Below are positions 51,540 to 62,364 of a stretch of DNA of 64,000 bases, piece by piece. Within the stretch, counting starts at the first letter, position 1. Each line of letters begins with the position of its first letter. Source of the DNA: Trebonia sp963785645. Its GTDB lineage: Bacteria; Actinomycetota; Actinomycetes; Streptosporangiales; Streptosporangiaceae. Under the pieces are notes generated by a model. The model was not told the DNA's origin and ran no database searches. It saw only the letters and a list, made by a program, of their open reading frames with translations. Location of the stretch: the NCBI GenBank assembly GCA_963785645.1, contig CAWAWG010000017.1:62001-126000 (forward strand), written 5' to 3'. The position numbers and the translations under genes are program-made.

Positions 51540-52205
51540 GTGTCCATCATTTACAAGACGACGCTGACGCCGACGAAACTGGAGTTGCTCAGTGGCTGGC
51601 TTCCGTCGCGGCCCTGGTACCGGCCGGGCGGGGGCGCACCGGCGCTGGTGAAGGCCGGCGGATTCCGGCTCGACGACCCGGACGGGGCGGTCGGCATCGA
51701 GCTGATGGCGGTCACCGATACGGCGGGCGCGCAGCCGGTTGCCTATCACGTGCCGCTTACCTACCGCGGCAAGCCGCTCGACGGGGCCGACGGCGCGCTG
51801 GTCGGGACCACCGAGCACGGGGTGCTCGGCACCCGCTGGGTATATGACGGGACGCGGGATCCGGTGTTCGTGGAACAGATCGTGGCGCTCATCCAGGGCA
51901 CGGCCGAACCGCAGGCGCAGAGCCAGAACGACACGCCCGATCTCACGGTCCGCACGCGGGCGGCCTCGGCCACGATGCTCGAGCCGGGCGGGTTCTCGGT
52001 GGCCGATGGATCAGACGGCACGCGACTTACGATCGATGCGGGCGACGCCGGGCAGTTGAGCGTGCTCGTGCTGCGCGTGCTGGATGCCGAGCTCGATCCC
52101 GACGCTCCGGCCGTGGGGTCTGGGCTTGGCTATGTCACGGCCTTGTGGCAGTCGCCCGATTCGGGGTTGGCCCGAAGCGTCTTCGCAACGGCGGAACGCG
52201 GCTGA
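51540..52205 (+). CDS. Maltokinase N-terminal cap-like domain protein, copy 2
   Basis: 221 residues from GTG 51540. It is nearly identical to the protein at 3450-4115 (TTLTPTKLELLSGWLPSRPW, GTTEHGVLGTRWVYDGTRDP, QGTAEPQAQSQNDTPDLTVR) but starts GTG rather than ATG. Most differences are conservative and towards the C-terminus, which argues that both copies are under selection. No kinase domain or glucan enzyme is nearby. The SARP regulator starts 52 bp downstream on the same strand. Confidence 0.85.
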   Translation: MSIIYKTTLTPTKLELLSGWLPSRPWYRPGGGAPALVKAGGFRLDDPDGAVGIELMAVTDTAGAQPVAYHVPLTYRGKPLDGADGALVGTTEHGVLGTRWVYDGTRDPVFVEQIVALIQGTAEPQAQSQNDTPDLTVRTRAASATMLEPGGFSVADGSDGTRLTIDAGDAGQLSVLVLRVLDAELDPDAPAVGSGLGYVTALWQSPDSGLARSVFATAERG

Positions 52206-52256
52206 GCCTCGCTCGCGGGCACGAGAAGGGTCGGGGCGCGCTTCTAGACTGGATAT

Positions 52257-55200
52257 GTGAGCATCGCGCTGACCCTGCTCGAGGACGTGCGCTGGCGCGG
52301 GGTCCCGGTTGCGGGCGATCGGCCGCAGGCGCTGCTGGCGGTGCTGGCGGCGCACGGCTGCCGCCCGGTCGGAGCAGCGGGGCTGATCGAGCTGGTGTGG
52401 GGCGATGAGGCGCCCGGCAACGGCATGAAGAGCCTGCAGGTGCTGGTGTCGCGGGTGCGGAGCGCATGCGGCGCGGACGTGATCGTCAGTGACCGGGCCG
52501 GGTACCGGCTGGGCGCGGCGCCGGGCGAGGTGGACAGCGTCAGGCTGTCCGGTCTGGTCCGCGAGGCGGCATCGGCGCTCGACGGGGACGCGGCGCGGGC
52601 CGCTGAGCTGGTACGGGAGGCGCTCGGGCTGGCCGCAGGCCTGACCCCGGTGACCGATGAGGAGGCGGGGCCGCTGGCCGAGGTGCGCCGGGGCGCGGCG
52701 GCGGACGCGGCGGCCGCGCGGGTGATCCTGGCCCGGGCCGCCAGCCGGACGGGAGCCCACGCGGACGCGCTCTGCGAGCTTGAGCTGGCCCAGGCCGGGT
52801 CCGCGCAGGACGAGTCGCTGCTCGCGGACCTGCTGCGCAGCGAGGCCGCGGTCCGCGGTGCGGCGGTGGCGCTTGAGCGCTTCGAGCGGTACCGGCGGGA
52901 CCTGCGCGACCGGCTCGGCGCGGATCCCGGCGAGCCGCTGAAGCGCGTGCAGCGCGGCCTGCTGGCGCTGGACCGGCCGGTGCGCCGCGGGGTGCGCTAC
53001 GACGCGACGGAGCTGATCGGCCGGGACGGCGACCTGGACCGGCTGCGGGCCATGCTGTCCAGCTCGCGGGTGGTGTCCATCGTCGGTGCGGGCGGACTCG
53101 GCAAGACCCGGCTGGCGCACGTGCTCGCCCGCGAGGCGGCCGAGCCCGTCGTCCACTTCGTCGAACTGGTCGGCGTCACGTCCGCCGAGGATGTCGCGGT
53201 GGAGGTCGGGTCCGTGCTCGGCGTCCGCGACTCGATCAGCGCGCGCCGGGCGCTGACGGCGCAGCAGCGGGCCGACATCAGGACGCGCATCGCCCGCCAG
53301 CTCGGGCAGGCACCCAGCCTGCTGGTGCTCGACAACTGCGAGCACCTGATCGACGCGGCGGCCGAGCTCGTGGGGTTCCTGATCGCCCGGACGCCTGACC
53401 TGCGCGTGCTCACCACGAGCCGGGCGCCGCTCGCGATCGCGGCCGAGCGCGTCTACCCGCTCGGCGAGCTGGGCGCGGCCGACGCGGCCGAGCTGTTCCG
53501 CGAGCGGGCGGTGGCCGCCCGGCCGAACGTCCGGCTGGACGGGCCGGTCGTGGCGAGCATCGTCAGCCGGCTCGACGGCCTGCCGCTGGCGATCGAACTC
53601 GCCGCGGCCAAGGTGCGCGTCATGGCGGTCGAGGAGATCGACCGCCGCCTTGAGGACCGGTTCGCGCTGCTGCGCGGGGGCGACCGGAGCGCGCCCGACC
53701 GGCACCGGGCGCTGCTCACGGTCATCGAGTGGTCGTGGAACCTGCTTGACCGGGCCGAGCAGCGGGCGCTGCGCCGGCTGGCGCTGTTCCACGACGGGTT
53801 CACGCTGGAATCGGCCGGGGCAGTGCTCGGGGCGGATGCCTTCGACGCCGTCCGCGGCCTGGTCGACCAGTCGCTGCTGACCGTCAGGGAAGCCCCGGCC
53901 GGGGTGCGCTACCGGATGCTGGAGACGGTGCGCGAGTTCGGGCGGATGCAGCTCGCGCTGGCCGGCGAGGAGAGCGCGGCGCGCGCGGCCCAGCGCCGCT
54001 GGGCCGTCGGCTACGCCAATGCCGAGCGGCACCCGGGTCGCCGGCCCGACGCAGTTCGCCGCCATCGACGCCCTCGCCGCCGAGGAGACCAACCTGGCCG
54101 ACGAGCTGCGCGCCGCGGTCGCCGACGGCGACCAGGGCTCCCTCGTTCAGCTGCTGGCCGTGCTCAGCCTGTTCTGGACGATACGCGGCGAGCACGTTCG
54201 CGTGCTCGTGCTGGGCGAGGCGGTCGTCACGGCACTGCGCGACTGGCAGCCGCCACCGGAGCTGGCGGAGGCGACCCGGGCCGCGGTCGCGGTCACCCTG
54301 AACAACACCCTGATGATCGGCGGTGCGAGCAGCGGTCCGCTGCTCGGCCTGCTGCGTCAGCTTGGTCCCGGCGATGACGGCAACCCGTACGTGAGGGGAC
54401 TCGTCCAGGTGCTGCTGGCATCGGATGCGGCCGATCCCGAGGGGTCACTCGAACGCTTCGAGCGCCTGGCCAACGACGCTGACCGCCACCTGGCCGCCAC
54501 CGCCAGCCAGTGGCTCAGCCACCAGCGCGAGAACTCCGGCGACCCGGCGGGCGCGTACCGGGCGGCCCAGTCGTCGATCGCGCTCGCCCGGGACGAAGAC
54601 GGCCCGTGGGCGCGGGCGATGGCGCACGGCCAGCTCGCGGAGCTGGCGCTGCACCTGGGTGACCGCGCGGCGGCGGCCGAGCACGCCAGGACCGCGCTGC
54701 CGGTGATGCGGCGGCTGGGTGCGGGCGACGACCAGATACAGCTGCAGGCGCTGCTGGTGCTGTGCGCGATCGAGGACGGGCGGCTGGCGGAAGCGGCCGA
54801 TGAGCTGGACCGGGTTGATCAGATCGATGAGGGAACCACGACCTTCGGCGGCCTCGCCTTCCGCCGGATCTGCCGGGCGGAACTGCTGCTCGCCGCGGGC
54901 GACTTCGCGGACGGGCTGTCGGTCTACCGCGACTGCGCGGCGCGGATGCGCGAGATCGAGTTTCCCGGCTTCGTCCGGACCGGGCAGGAACCGTGGGCCC
55001 TGTTCGGTGACTCGATGGCGCTGACCGCGCACGCGCACCACGCGGTGGGCGGCGACGACGAGGCGCACGGGCAGGCGCTGTTCGACCTCTGCCGCGACGC
55101 CGCGCTGAAGATACTCGGTCAGGAGAACCCGCACCTGGACTATCCGGCGTCGGGGCTGCTGCTCTTCGCCCTCGGCGCGTGGGCGCTGCTGCGCCAGGTT

Positions 55201-55413
55201 GGGCCGGCTGAGGACGCGCTGCCGCTGCTCGCGCTGGCCCACCGGTTCGCCTACAGCCGGGCCAACCCGACGATGAAGTGGGAGCGGATCGTTGCCCCGG
55301 CCGAAGCGGCGGTGCCCGGTCTGCTCGCCCGGCTGGTTGACCAGTACCGGGAATGCCCGCTGCCGGGCCTCCACGCGGAGGCCCGGCAGGCGGTGGAACG
55401 GCTGAGCCGGTGA
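52257..55413 (+). pseudogene. SARP/AfsR-like regulator with NB-ARC and TPR, one frameshift
   Basis: From GTG 52257: a reduced winged-helix DNA-binding part (QALLAVLAAHGCRPVGAAGL, SLQVLVSRVRSACGADVIVS), a BTAD helical domain (about 95-230), NB-ARC with Walker A GAGGLGKTRLA near 278 and LLVLDNCEHLIDAAAELVGF, then AAA-lid and TPR parts. The frame breaks near 54030 and resumes from about 54019 in the +1 frame (FAAIDALAAEETNLADELRA) to 55413. Joined, it is about 1050 residues, a usual length. A TAGACT box six bases before the GTG suggests a leaderless message. It may control the convergent Drr-like exporter. As read it is broken; a base error is possible. Confidence 0.8.
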
Positions 55414-55421
55414 TCCGGCGC

Positions 55422-56282
55422 TTACATGTGCCGCCGGTAGCTGCGCACCGACAGCGGCGCGAAGATCGCGATGATCGCCAGGCAGGCCAGCACCGTCCAG
55501 CCCACCTGGCCGCCGATGGTCCCGGAGTTGGCGAGTTCGCGGGTGGCCGACACCGTGTACGAGATCGGGTTGACGTTGACGAAGGCCTGCAGCCAGCCGG
55601 GCAGGCTGGTGACCGGCACGAACGCGTTGGACAGGAACGTCAGCGGGAACAGGATCATCATCGACATGCCCTGCACCGCCCGGGCGCTCTTGGCGATCGT
55701 CCCGATCCAGGTGAAGATCCAGGCCAGCGCCCAGCCGGTGAACATCGCGAGCAGGATCGCGCCGAGCACGCCGAGCACGCCCCCGCCGGGCCGGTAGCCG
55801 ATGATCACCCCGGTCACGAACGTCAGGCCGGCCGCGATCAGGTAGCGCACCAGGTCCGCCACCATCGGGCCGGCCAGCGGGGCGATCCGGGCCATCGGCA
55901 GCGCCTTGAACCGGTCGAAGACGCCCTTCTCCATGTCCTCGCGCAGCTGCACGCCGGTGGCCATGCAGGTCGTGAGGACGGTCTGGGCGACGATGCCGGG
56001 AATCAGCAGCGGCAGGTAGTTGTGCACGTTGCCGGAGACGGCCCCGCCGAAGATGTAGGCGAACATCGCCGTGAACAGCAGCGGCTGGAGCGTGACATCG
56101 AAGAACTGCTCCGGATTGCGCCGCATCTTCTTCAGCGCCCGCCAGGCCATGATCAGCGTCTGGCTGACCGTCTCGGTGATGCCGTTGCGCGGGCTGGTGC
56201 GGGCCACCACCGCGCTGACGTCGATGACCTCCCGCGGTGCGCGGTCGGCGGACGGCTCAGCGCCCGCGATCATGGTGCTCAC
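55422..56282 (-). CDS. ABC-2 type permease (DrrB-like)
   Basis: 286 residues from GTG 56282, overlapping the ATPase stop by four bases. Six membrane helices with the DrrB/ABC2_membrane order: LLFTAMFAYIFGGAVSG, LLIPGIVAQTVLTTCMATGV, the conserved REDMEKGVFDRFKALPMAR loop, GLTFVTGVIIGYRPGGG, MMILFPLTFLSNAFVPV and VGWTVLACLAIIAIFAPL. Together with the upstream ATPase it should export a hydrophobic drug-like compound. Confidence 0.9.
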   Translation of the reverse strand: MSTMIAGAEPSADRAPREVIDVSAVVARTSPRNGITETVSQTLIMAWRALKKMRRNPEQFFDVTLQPLLFTAMFAYIFGGAVSGNVHNYLPLLIPGIVAQTVLTTCMATGVQLREDMEKGVFDRFKALPMARIAPLAGPMVADLVRYLIAAGLTFVTGVIIGYRPGGGVLGVLGAILLAMFTGWALAWIFTWIGTIAKSARAVQGMSMMILFPLTFLSNAFVPVTSLPGWLQAFVNVNPISYTVSATRELANSGTIGGQVGWTVLACLAIIAIFAPLSVRSYRRHM

Positions 56283-57268
56283 TTGACCTCCAGAACGGAT
56301 TCGTCTGTCTGCTTTTCGTCGACCGGATCTGCTCCGTGCCCGGTGATGGCGAAGAAGACCTCGTCAAGGGTCGGCTGGGCGACGCTGACCGACGCGATCC
56401 CGACCCCGGCCTCGCGGAACCCGATGAGCACGTCGGCGGCGCCGTCGGCGGTGTCGAGGGGGACGTTCATCCGCCCCGACTCGGGCGTGAGCACCGGATC
56501 GGCACCCGCCACCCGCCGGACGATCTGCCGGGCGAGCTCCTGGTCGGCGTCCGGCGCCAGCTGGAGCTGCAAGGTGGAGTTGCCCACCGAGGCCTTCAGC
56601 TCCCCGGGCGTGCCCTCGGCGACCTTGCGGCCCCGGTCGATCACCGCGATCCGCCCGGCCAGCTGATCCGCCTCGTCTAGGTACTGGGTGGTGAGCAGCA
56701 CCGTGCAGCCCTCGTTGACCAGGCCGCGGATGGTGTCCCACATCTGCCCGCGGGTGCGCGGGTCGAGGCCGGTGGTCGGCTCGTCAAGGAAGATCAGCGG
56801 CGGCCGGGTGATGAGGCTCGCGGCCAGGTCGAGGCGCCGCCGCATCCCGCCGGAGAACTGCGCGATCGGCTTGTCCGCGGCCTCCTCCAAGCCGAACTGG
56901 CCGAGCAGCCGCTTGGCGGCGGCGCGGGCGTCGGCCGAGCGGAGCCCCTGCAGCCGGCCGAACATCCACAGGTTCTCCATCGCCGTCAGGTCCTCGTCAA
57001 CCGACGCGAACTGGCCGGTCATCCCGATCAGCTGGCGGATGCGGTGCGGTTCACGGGCAACGTCAACGCCGAACACCCGAGCCTGGCCGGCATCGATCGG
57101 CAGCAGCGTGGCGAGCATCCGCAGGGCGGTGGTCTTCCCCGCACCGTTCGGGCCGAGCACGCCGAAGATCTCGCCCCGGCTTACCTCAAGGTCGATGCCG
57201 TCGACCGCGCGGAGCGGACCGAACTTCTTGACCAGGCCGGTCGCGTCAATGGCGGCAGTAGCTGTCAT
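56279..57268 (-). CDS. ABC transporter ATPase (DrrA-like)
   Basis: 329 residues from ATG 57268; an ATG six codons upstream is also possible. Walker A GPNGAGKTT (39-47), signature FSGGMRRRLDLAASL, Walker B LIFLDEPTTGLDPRTRG and the DrrA-type C-terminal domain ending in LDEVFFAITG are all present. This is the daunorubicin-resistance group of exporters, widespread in actinomycetes and not proof of a nearby biosynthetic cluster. Forms an operon with the permease. Confidence 0.92.
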   Translation of the reverse strand: MTATAAIDATGLVKKFGPLRAVDGIDLEVSRGEIFGVLGPNGAGKTTALRMLATLLPIDAGQARVFGVDVAREPHRIRQLIGMTGQFASVDEDLTAMENLWMFGRLQGLRSADARAAAKRLLGQFGLEEAADKPIAQFSGGMRRRLDLAASLITRPPLIFLDEPTTGLDPRTRGQMWDTIRGLVNEGCTVLLTTQYLDEADQLAGRIAVIDRGRKVAEGTPGELKASVGNSTLQLQLAPDADQELARQIVRRVAGADPVLTPESGRMNVPLDTADGAADVLIGFREAGVGIASVSVAQPTLDEVFFAITGHGADPVDEKQTDESVLEVK

Positions 57269-57461
57269 CTCATCGCTCTCCCTCATAGCAAGATGGACAC
57301 GATGAGAAGGTACGCAGCCGCGGCTACACGGCGGCTACACCGCGGTATCACGGACTAACGGGCGTCAGGTGCGCGTCCGCACCGAGGTTATTCCGAACGA
57401 CTTGGAGGTTCCTTCTGTCACCAACTATTACTTTCTCTTCGGTGCAAGCGGCTGACGCGGC

Positions 57462-57500
57462 CGGGCGGGTGCGGGACTCCCCCGGTCCCGCACCCGCCCG
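57462..57500. terminator. Strong hairpin terminator
   Basis: A 16-bp perfect stem (CGGGCGGGTGCGGGAC and its complement) with a 7-nt loop, 27 bp after the stop of the aerolysin-like gene on the minus strand. Confidence 0.85.
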
Positions 57501-57526
57501 CCGACTTCTGATGTTCCGCGGTTAGA

Positions 57527-58333
57527 TCAGGGGATAGTCCGGGTCTGGATGTAGGTGTCCAGCCCGGCCTTGGCCATCAGGGTGCCGGCCAGCGGGATGC
57601 TCCGGTCGTCGAGGCTGGGCAGCAGTATTTCGAGCGGGATGATGAGGTCGTCCCACGACTTCACCGCCGAGTCGTACGCGGGGATGTTGACCTTGCTGTT
57701 GATGACGACGGCGGACGCGCTGAAGTCGTAGACCGGGGTGACGACGCTCACGATGGCATCGACATGGACCTTGGTATTCGCCGGGACGTTAATGGTGGTG
57801 GTGTTGGTCCAGGTCGTTTCCCGGCTGGTGGTCTGGGTCTGGGTGCCGGAGAAGGAGATTTCCCCGCTCACGGTCCATTCGGTATTCGCGACGGGAACGC
57901 CCGCCTTGAACTTCGCCGACACGCCGACCTTGATGCCCTCGGTAAACGAGAACGTGAACGTGTCAGCCACCTTCTTGGAGTAGCTGAACTGGTTGGAGAC
58001 GGTGGCGGGGGTCGGGTTGACGATCTCCGTCTGATCGACCACCTCGGGGACCTTCATGCCCGGCATTTTCTCCTGGAAGTGCCAGTCCTGGAGCGACAGC
58101 TCGTAGGTGTAGACGAACGGGCTGTCGGTGGCAAGGTCGGTGTACGCGCTGGCGTCACGATGGCGGGTGGCAGCCAGGTATTCCTTGACCCGGGCGAGGG
58201 CTTCCGGCCCGGCCTTGGTCTTGATGTTGTTCTGCATGATGGCCTGCGGGTCCTGTTCGGGGCCGGAAGAGGCCAGGAGTTCAGGGTGCTTGCGCGGTTC
58301 GGGTGAGCCGAGAATTGGCTCGCTGATTTCCAT
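57527..58333 (-). CDS. Aerolysin-type pore-forming protein (ETX/MTX2-like)
   Basis: 268 residues from ATG 58333. The centre and C-terminus show the long amphipathic Ser/Thr-rich strands of the ETX/MTX2 beta-pore family: VSNQFSYSKKVADTFTFSFT, EGIKVGVSAKFKAGVPVANT, SGEISFSGTQTQTTSRETTW, then TINVPANTKVHVDAIVSVV with the usual vPxxTk turn, and the insertion segment between. The first 90 residues are helical and may be the binding part. There is no signal peptide, as in several family members released by lysis or another route. The target and role are unknown. A terminator follows. Confidence 0.7.
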   Translation of the reverse strand: MEISEPILGSPEPRKHPELLASSGPEQDPQAIMQNNIKTKAGPEALARVKEYLAATRHRDASAYTDLATDSPFVYTYELSLQDWHFQEKMPGMKVPEVVDQTEIVNPTPATVSNQFSYSKKVADTFTFSFTEGIKVGVSAKFKAGVPVANTEWTVSGEISFSGTQTQTTSRETTWTNTTTINVPANTKVHVDAIVSVVTPVYDFSASAVVINSKVNIPAYDSAVKSWDDLIIPLEILLPSLDDRSIPLAGTLMAKAGLDTYIQTRTIP

Positions 58334-58430
58334 GACACGAACTGTGCCGTGCCCGCCCGAGGTGCACATCGGGCGGAATGTATTGATTTTTGACGCGCCC
58401 CCACCTGAGAATGCGCGAAAATGGTGAATT

Positions 58431-61350
58431 GTGACGCGGGGCACTCGTGATGGCGAGCAGGACCATGCGGTTACCGGGCAATCAGCCGCCGGGCTGTACG
58501 AGCGGGAGGCCGAGATGGCCGCGCTCGGCGGCGCACTCGCCGCGGCGCGAGACGGGGCGGGGACCCTCGTCGTGGTGGAAGGCCCGGCCGGCATCGGGAA
58601 GTCGCGTCTGCTGGCCGAGACCCGCGCGATGGCGGGTGCGCAGGGCATGACGGTGCTCGCGACCCGCGGGATCGACCTTGAGCGCGACGTCCCGTTCGGC
58701 GTCGCCGCCGAACTGTTCGCCGCGTCCGTTGCGGCCGCGTCGAGCAAGGAACGGGCCCGGCTGCTGTCCGGCCACGCCTGCCTCGCCGCCGGTCTGCTCG
58801 ACCCGGCCGGGCAGAGCGCGGACGACCCCTCCGCGCTCATCCGCGGCCTGTACTGGCTGACCGTTAACCTCGCCTCCGGTTCGGGGGACGCGGACGGGCC
58901 GGCCGCGGCTGCTCATCGAGGTGGACGACGCGCAGTGGGCCGACCGGCCGTCGCTTTCCTACCTCGCGTACCTGGCCGCCCGGATCGACGAGCTGCCCGC
59001 CGTCCTGGTGGTCGCGGTGCGCGGCGGCGAAGAAGCGCCGGGCCAGCGGACGCTGGACTGGCTGCGGGATCGCCCGGGCCGGCGGATGCTCAAGCCGGCG
59101 GCGCTCAGCCCGGAGGCGGTCGCGCGCATGGTGCTCGCCGAGATGCCCGCGGGCAGACCCCGCGTTCACCAGCGCCTGCGCCGAGATGACCAGCGGGAAC
59201 CCGTTCCTGACGCGCGAACTGCTGCGTAAGCTGCGGGCCGAGGGAATCGCCCCGACCGCCGGGTCGGTTGCCCGGGTGCGGTCTCTGCTGCCCGACTCGG
59301 TCCTGCACTCGGTGCTGGTGCGGCTGGCCCGCCTCGGTGATGCCGCCGCCCGGCTGGCCCAGGCCGTGGCCGTCCTGGGCGACCGGGCCGCGCTGCGCCA
59401 GGCCCGGCTGCTGGCCGACCTGGGCACGGAGCCGGCCGAGAAGGCGGCCGACGCGCTGGCGGAAGCGCACATCCTCGCTCCCGGCGAGCCGCTGCACTTC
59501 ACGCACCCGCTGATCGCCACCGCCGTGCGCGCCGATATCCCGGCATTCGCCCTGGCCCGGGCGCACCGGCGGGCCGCGGGCCTGCTCGCCGCGGACGGCG
59601 CGCCGGTCGACGGCGTTGCCGCTCACCTGCTCCTCACCCAGCCGGACGGTGATCAGCAGACGGTGGCGACCCTGCGGGAGGCGGCCGCGCAGGCGCTGAT
59701 CCGGGGCGATCCCGGCGCGGCGGCGCAGCTGCTCGAGCGGGCCCTGGCCGAGCCGCCTACCGCGACTCAGCGGGGTCACGTACTGCTCGAACTCGCGAAC
59801 GCGCACATCGAATGCGGTGACGCACGGGCCGGCCTGCGCATAGACGAGTCGCTCGGGGTGTTCGACGCACCCGCCGACCGGGCCGGGGCGCTGGCCGCCC
59901 TCGGCCGCATGCGCTTCAACCTCGGTGACCACGAGGCGGCCGCCGCCGCCATGGAAGCGGCCCGTGGCCCTGCTGGAGCCGGGGGACCCGGCCCTGCCCC
60001 GGCTGCTGGTCAGCTACCTGACATCCACCACGTTCCGCGCGTCCCTGCATCCGCTGGCGGAACGCAGGCTACGTCCGCTGATCGAGGCGGCGCGCGACGG
60101 GCAGACCCCCGATGACCCCGGGCTGCTCGCCCACCTGGCCCTGCGGCTCGCATTCGCGGCCGGGCCCGCGGAGCAGGTCCGCGCGCTGGCCGCGCGGGCC
60201 ACCGCCGCCGACCCGCTCATCGACCCGGCCAGCCTGGGCATCCTCACCGGGCTCGATCGTCCAGGCGCTGTGCTGCGTCGACGAACTAGATGCGGCCGAG
60301 GGCATCTGCGAGTCGGCGCTCGCCGCCTCCCGCCGCCGCGGTTCCCTGCTGAACTTCACCATGACCAGCTATCACCGCGCCATCGTCCGCTATCACCGCG
60401 GGGAGCTGACCGAAGCGCTGGCCGACCTGGACCAGGCGCAGGTCGCCAGCCTCGAGGGCTGGACCTCGGGTGACCCCTGGACCGGAAGCCTCCGCGCCCA
60501 CATCCATATCGAACGAGGGGAACTTACCGCTGCCCGCGACGCGCTTGACCTGACCGTCAATGCGCTGCCCGACTCGATGGACCTGGCCATCGCCCTGTTT
60601 GCCCGCGCGCGGCTGGCCCTGGCCGAGGGGCGAGCCGACCAGGCCATCGCCGACGCTGAGGCGGCCGGGCGGTCTTCTCGCCGCTGGCTTCGGCATCGAC
60701 CACCCGGGGTTCGTGCCCTGGCGGCGTACGGCCGCCCTGGCCGCGCACGCCGCCGGACAGTTCGACCGGGCCCAGGCCATGGCCGGCGACCTGCTCGACC
60801 GGGCCCGCTGGTCCGGCACCGCGCGGGCCCTCGGCCTGGCGCTGCGGACCCAGGCGGCCATCGCCGGGGACGAGCGGCGCCTTCAGCTGCTGGCCGAAGC
60901 GGCCGAGGTGCTTGAGCAGAGCCCGTCGGCCCTGGAACGTGCGCACGCGCTGATCGAGCTCGGTACCGCCCGCCGGCGCAGCGGCCAGCGTTCCGCCGCC
61001 CGTCCGCCGCTGCGCGAGGGGCTGCAGCTCGCCGACCATATGGGTGCCATCCCCTTGGTCCAGACGGCCCGCCGCGAGCTGCACGCCACCGGCGCCAGGC
61101 CCCGGCGGGCCGCTCACACCGGTGCCGACGCGCTGACCCCCACCGAGAGACGGGTGGCGGAACTTGCGGCCGGAGGACTGACCAACGCGCAGATCGCCCA
61201 GGCGCTGTTCGTCACCGGCAAGACCATCTCGACCCATCTGGCCAACGCGTACCGCAAGCTCGGCATCAACTCCCGCCACGACCTGTCCCGCCTGCTCACG
61301 GAACGCACCCGGTCCGCGTTACCCCCGCCGTGGGCCGGTCGCCCGCGTGC
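58431..61350 (+). pseudogene. LuxR-family (LAL-type) regulator, five frameshifts
   Basis: The pieces read in order from GTG 58431: ATPase start LYEREAEMAALGGALAAARD with Walker A EGPAGIGKSRLLAE; IEVDDAQWADRPSLSYLAYL; TSGNPFLTRELLRKLRAEGI; LLEPGDPALPRLLVSYLTST; IVQALCCVDELDAAEGICES; and the C-terminal LuxR helix-turn-helix LTPTERRVAELAAGGLTNAQ followed by IAQALFVTGKTISTHLANAY. Frame changes occur near 58905, 59153, 59960, 60250 and 60669, each of the kind produced by one extra base. The whole (about 960 codons) is colinear and complete. It is dead as read, or a run of sequencing errors. Confidence 0.8.
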
Positions 61351-61383
61351 CTTCCGCGCATCATCTGCGACGTGTGTGTCCGG

Positions 61384-62241
61384 CTACGGCTTGCGGCCCA
61401 TTGCGGCGTACATGCGCACGGAAAGCGGGTCCTGCGGCGTGCCGCTGTCCGGTCGCCAGGCCAGGAGCGGTACCACGCCCGGGTCCACCAGGCCCAGGCC
61501 GGCGAAGAACGCGGCGACCTCGGCCCGGGTGCGCGGCACGTACGTGACGCCCGAGCCCTGCCCCGCGGCCTGAGCGGCCGCCGCCTCCTCCGGGTCGAAA
61601 TCGGCGGTGAGGTGCGAGATCGCGAGGTAACTGCCGGACGGCAACGCATCGATCAGTTCCGCCACGATGCCGCGTGAGCCTTCGGAGTCGCTCAGGAAGT
61701 GCAGGACCGCGATCAGCATGAGAGCGACCGGCTGGCCCAGGTCCAGGGTGGCGCTCAGTTCCGGGTCGGCCAGGATCTTGCCGGGCTCGCGCAGGTCGGC
61801 CTGTATGAACGCGGTGGCGCCGGCCGGGTCGCTGGTCATCAGCGCCCGTGCGTGCGCCAGGACGATCGGGTCGTTGTCGACGTACAGGATCCTGGACTCC
61901 GGCGCGCTGCCCTGGGCGACCTCATGGACGTTGGCGGCGGTCGGGATGCCGGTGCCGATGTCGAGGAACTGGCGGATGCCAGCCTCGCGGACCAGGTACC
62001 GGACCGCACGGCCGAGGAACGCGCGGTTGGCCCGCGCCCCTGTCCGGGTTGTCGGCACCGCCTCGATCAACGCGTCACCGAGCGCTCGGTCAGCGGCGTA
62101 GTTGTCCTTTCCGCCGAGCCAGTAGTCATAAACGCGCGCCGGGTGCGCGATCCCCGTGTTGAACTCCGGCGGTGCCAGGCCTGGATCTCCCAAGACCCCG
62201 GACGGCGAGACGGGCAGGTCAGGGCTGGTTGCTTCCGCCAT
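61384..62241 (-). CDS. SAV2177-type SAM-dependent methyltransferase (DUF574)
   Basis: 285 residues from ATG 62241 (GGAGGGG upstream); an ATG 13 codons further up is also in frame. Diagnostic blocks: NTGIAHPARVYDYWLGGKDN at about 22-41, VREAGIRQFLDIGTGIPTAA, ILYVDNDPIVLAHARALM, LDLGQPVALMLIAVLHFLSD and YLAISHLTADF. Actinomycetes carry many copies; the substrate is unknown. The convergent regulator frame has no stop before entering this gene, so the two reading frames overlap. Confidence 0.9.
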   Translation of the reverse strand: MAEATSPDLPVSPSGVLGDPGLAPPEFNTGIAHPARVYDYWLGGKDNYAADRALGDALIEAVPTTRTGARANRAFLGRAVRYLVREAGIRQFLDIGTGIPTAANVHEVAQGSAPESRILYVDNDPIVLAHARALMTSDPAGATAFIQADLREPGKILADPELSATLDLGQPVALMLIAVLHFLSDSEGSRGIVAELIDALPSGSYLAISHLTADFDPEEAAAAQAAGQGSGVTYVPRTRAEVAAFFAGLGLVDPGVVPLLAWRPDSGTPQDPLSVRMYAAMGRKP

Positions 62242-62364
62242 CTGAACTCGACCCCTCCGCACAGGTTCCGCCGTCGTCACTCAAGTCTAATCAACCGCCC
62301 CCACGTCAGTTGCTAGTTCATGTCCAGATTCAGGATGTCGGCCATGGCGGGTTGCGCCGTAGGC

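Noticed and set aside
55422..61350. Antibiotic biosynthetic gene cluster around the Drr-like exporter, SARP and LuxR regulators
   Set aside because: No polyketide, peptide or terpene synthase, and no tailoring operon; the exporter pair is common outside such clusters.
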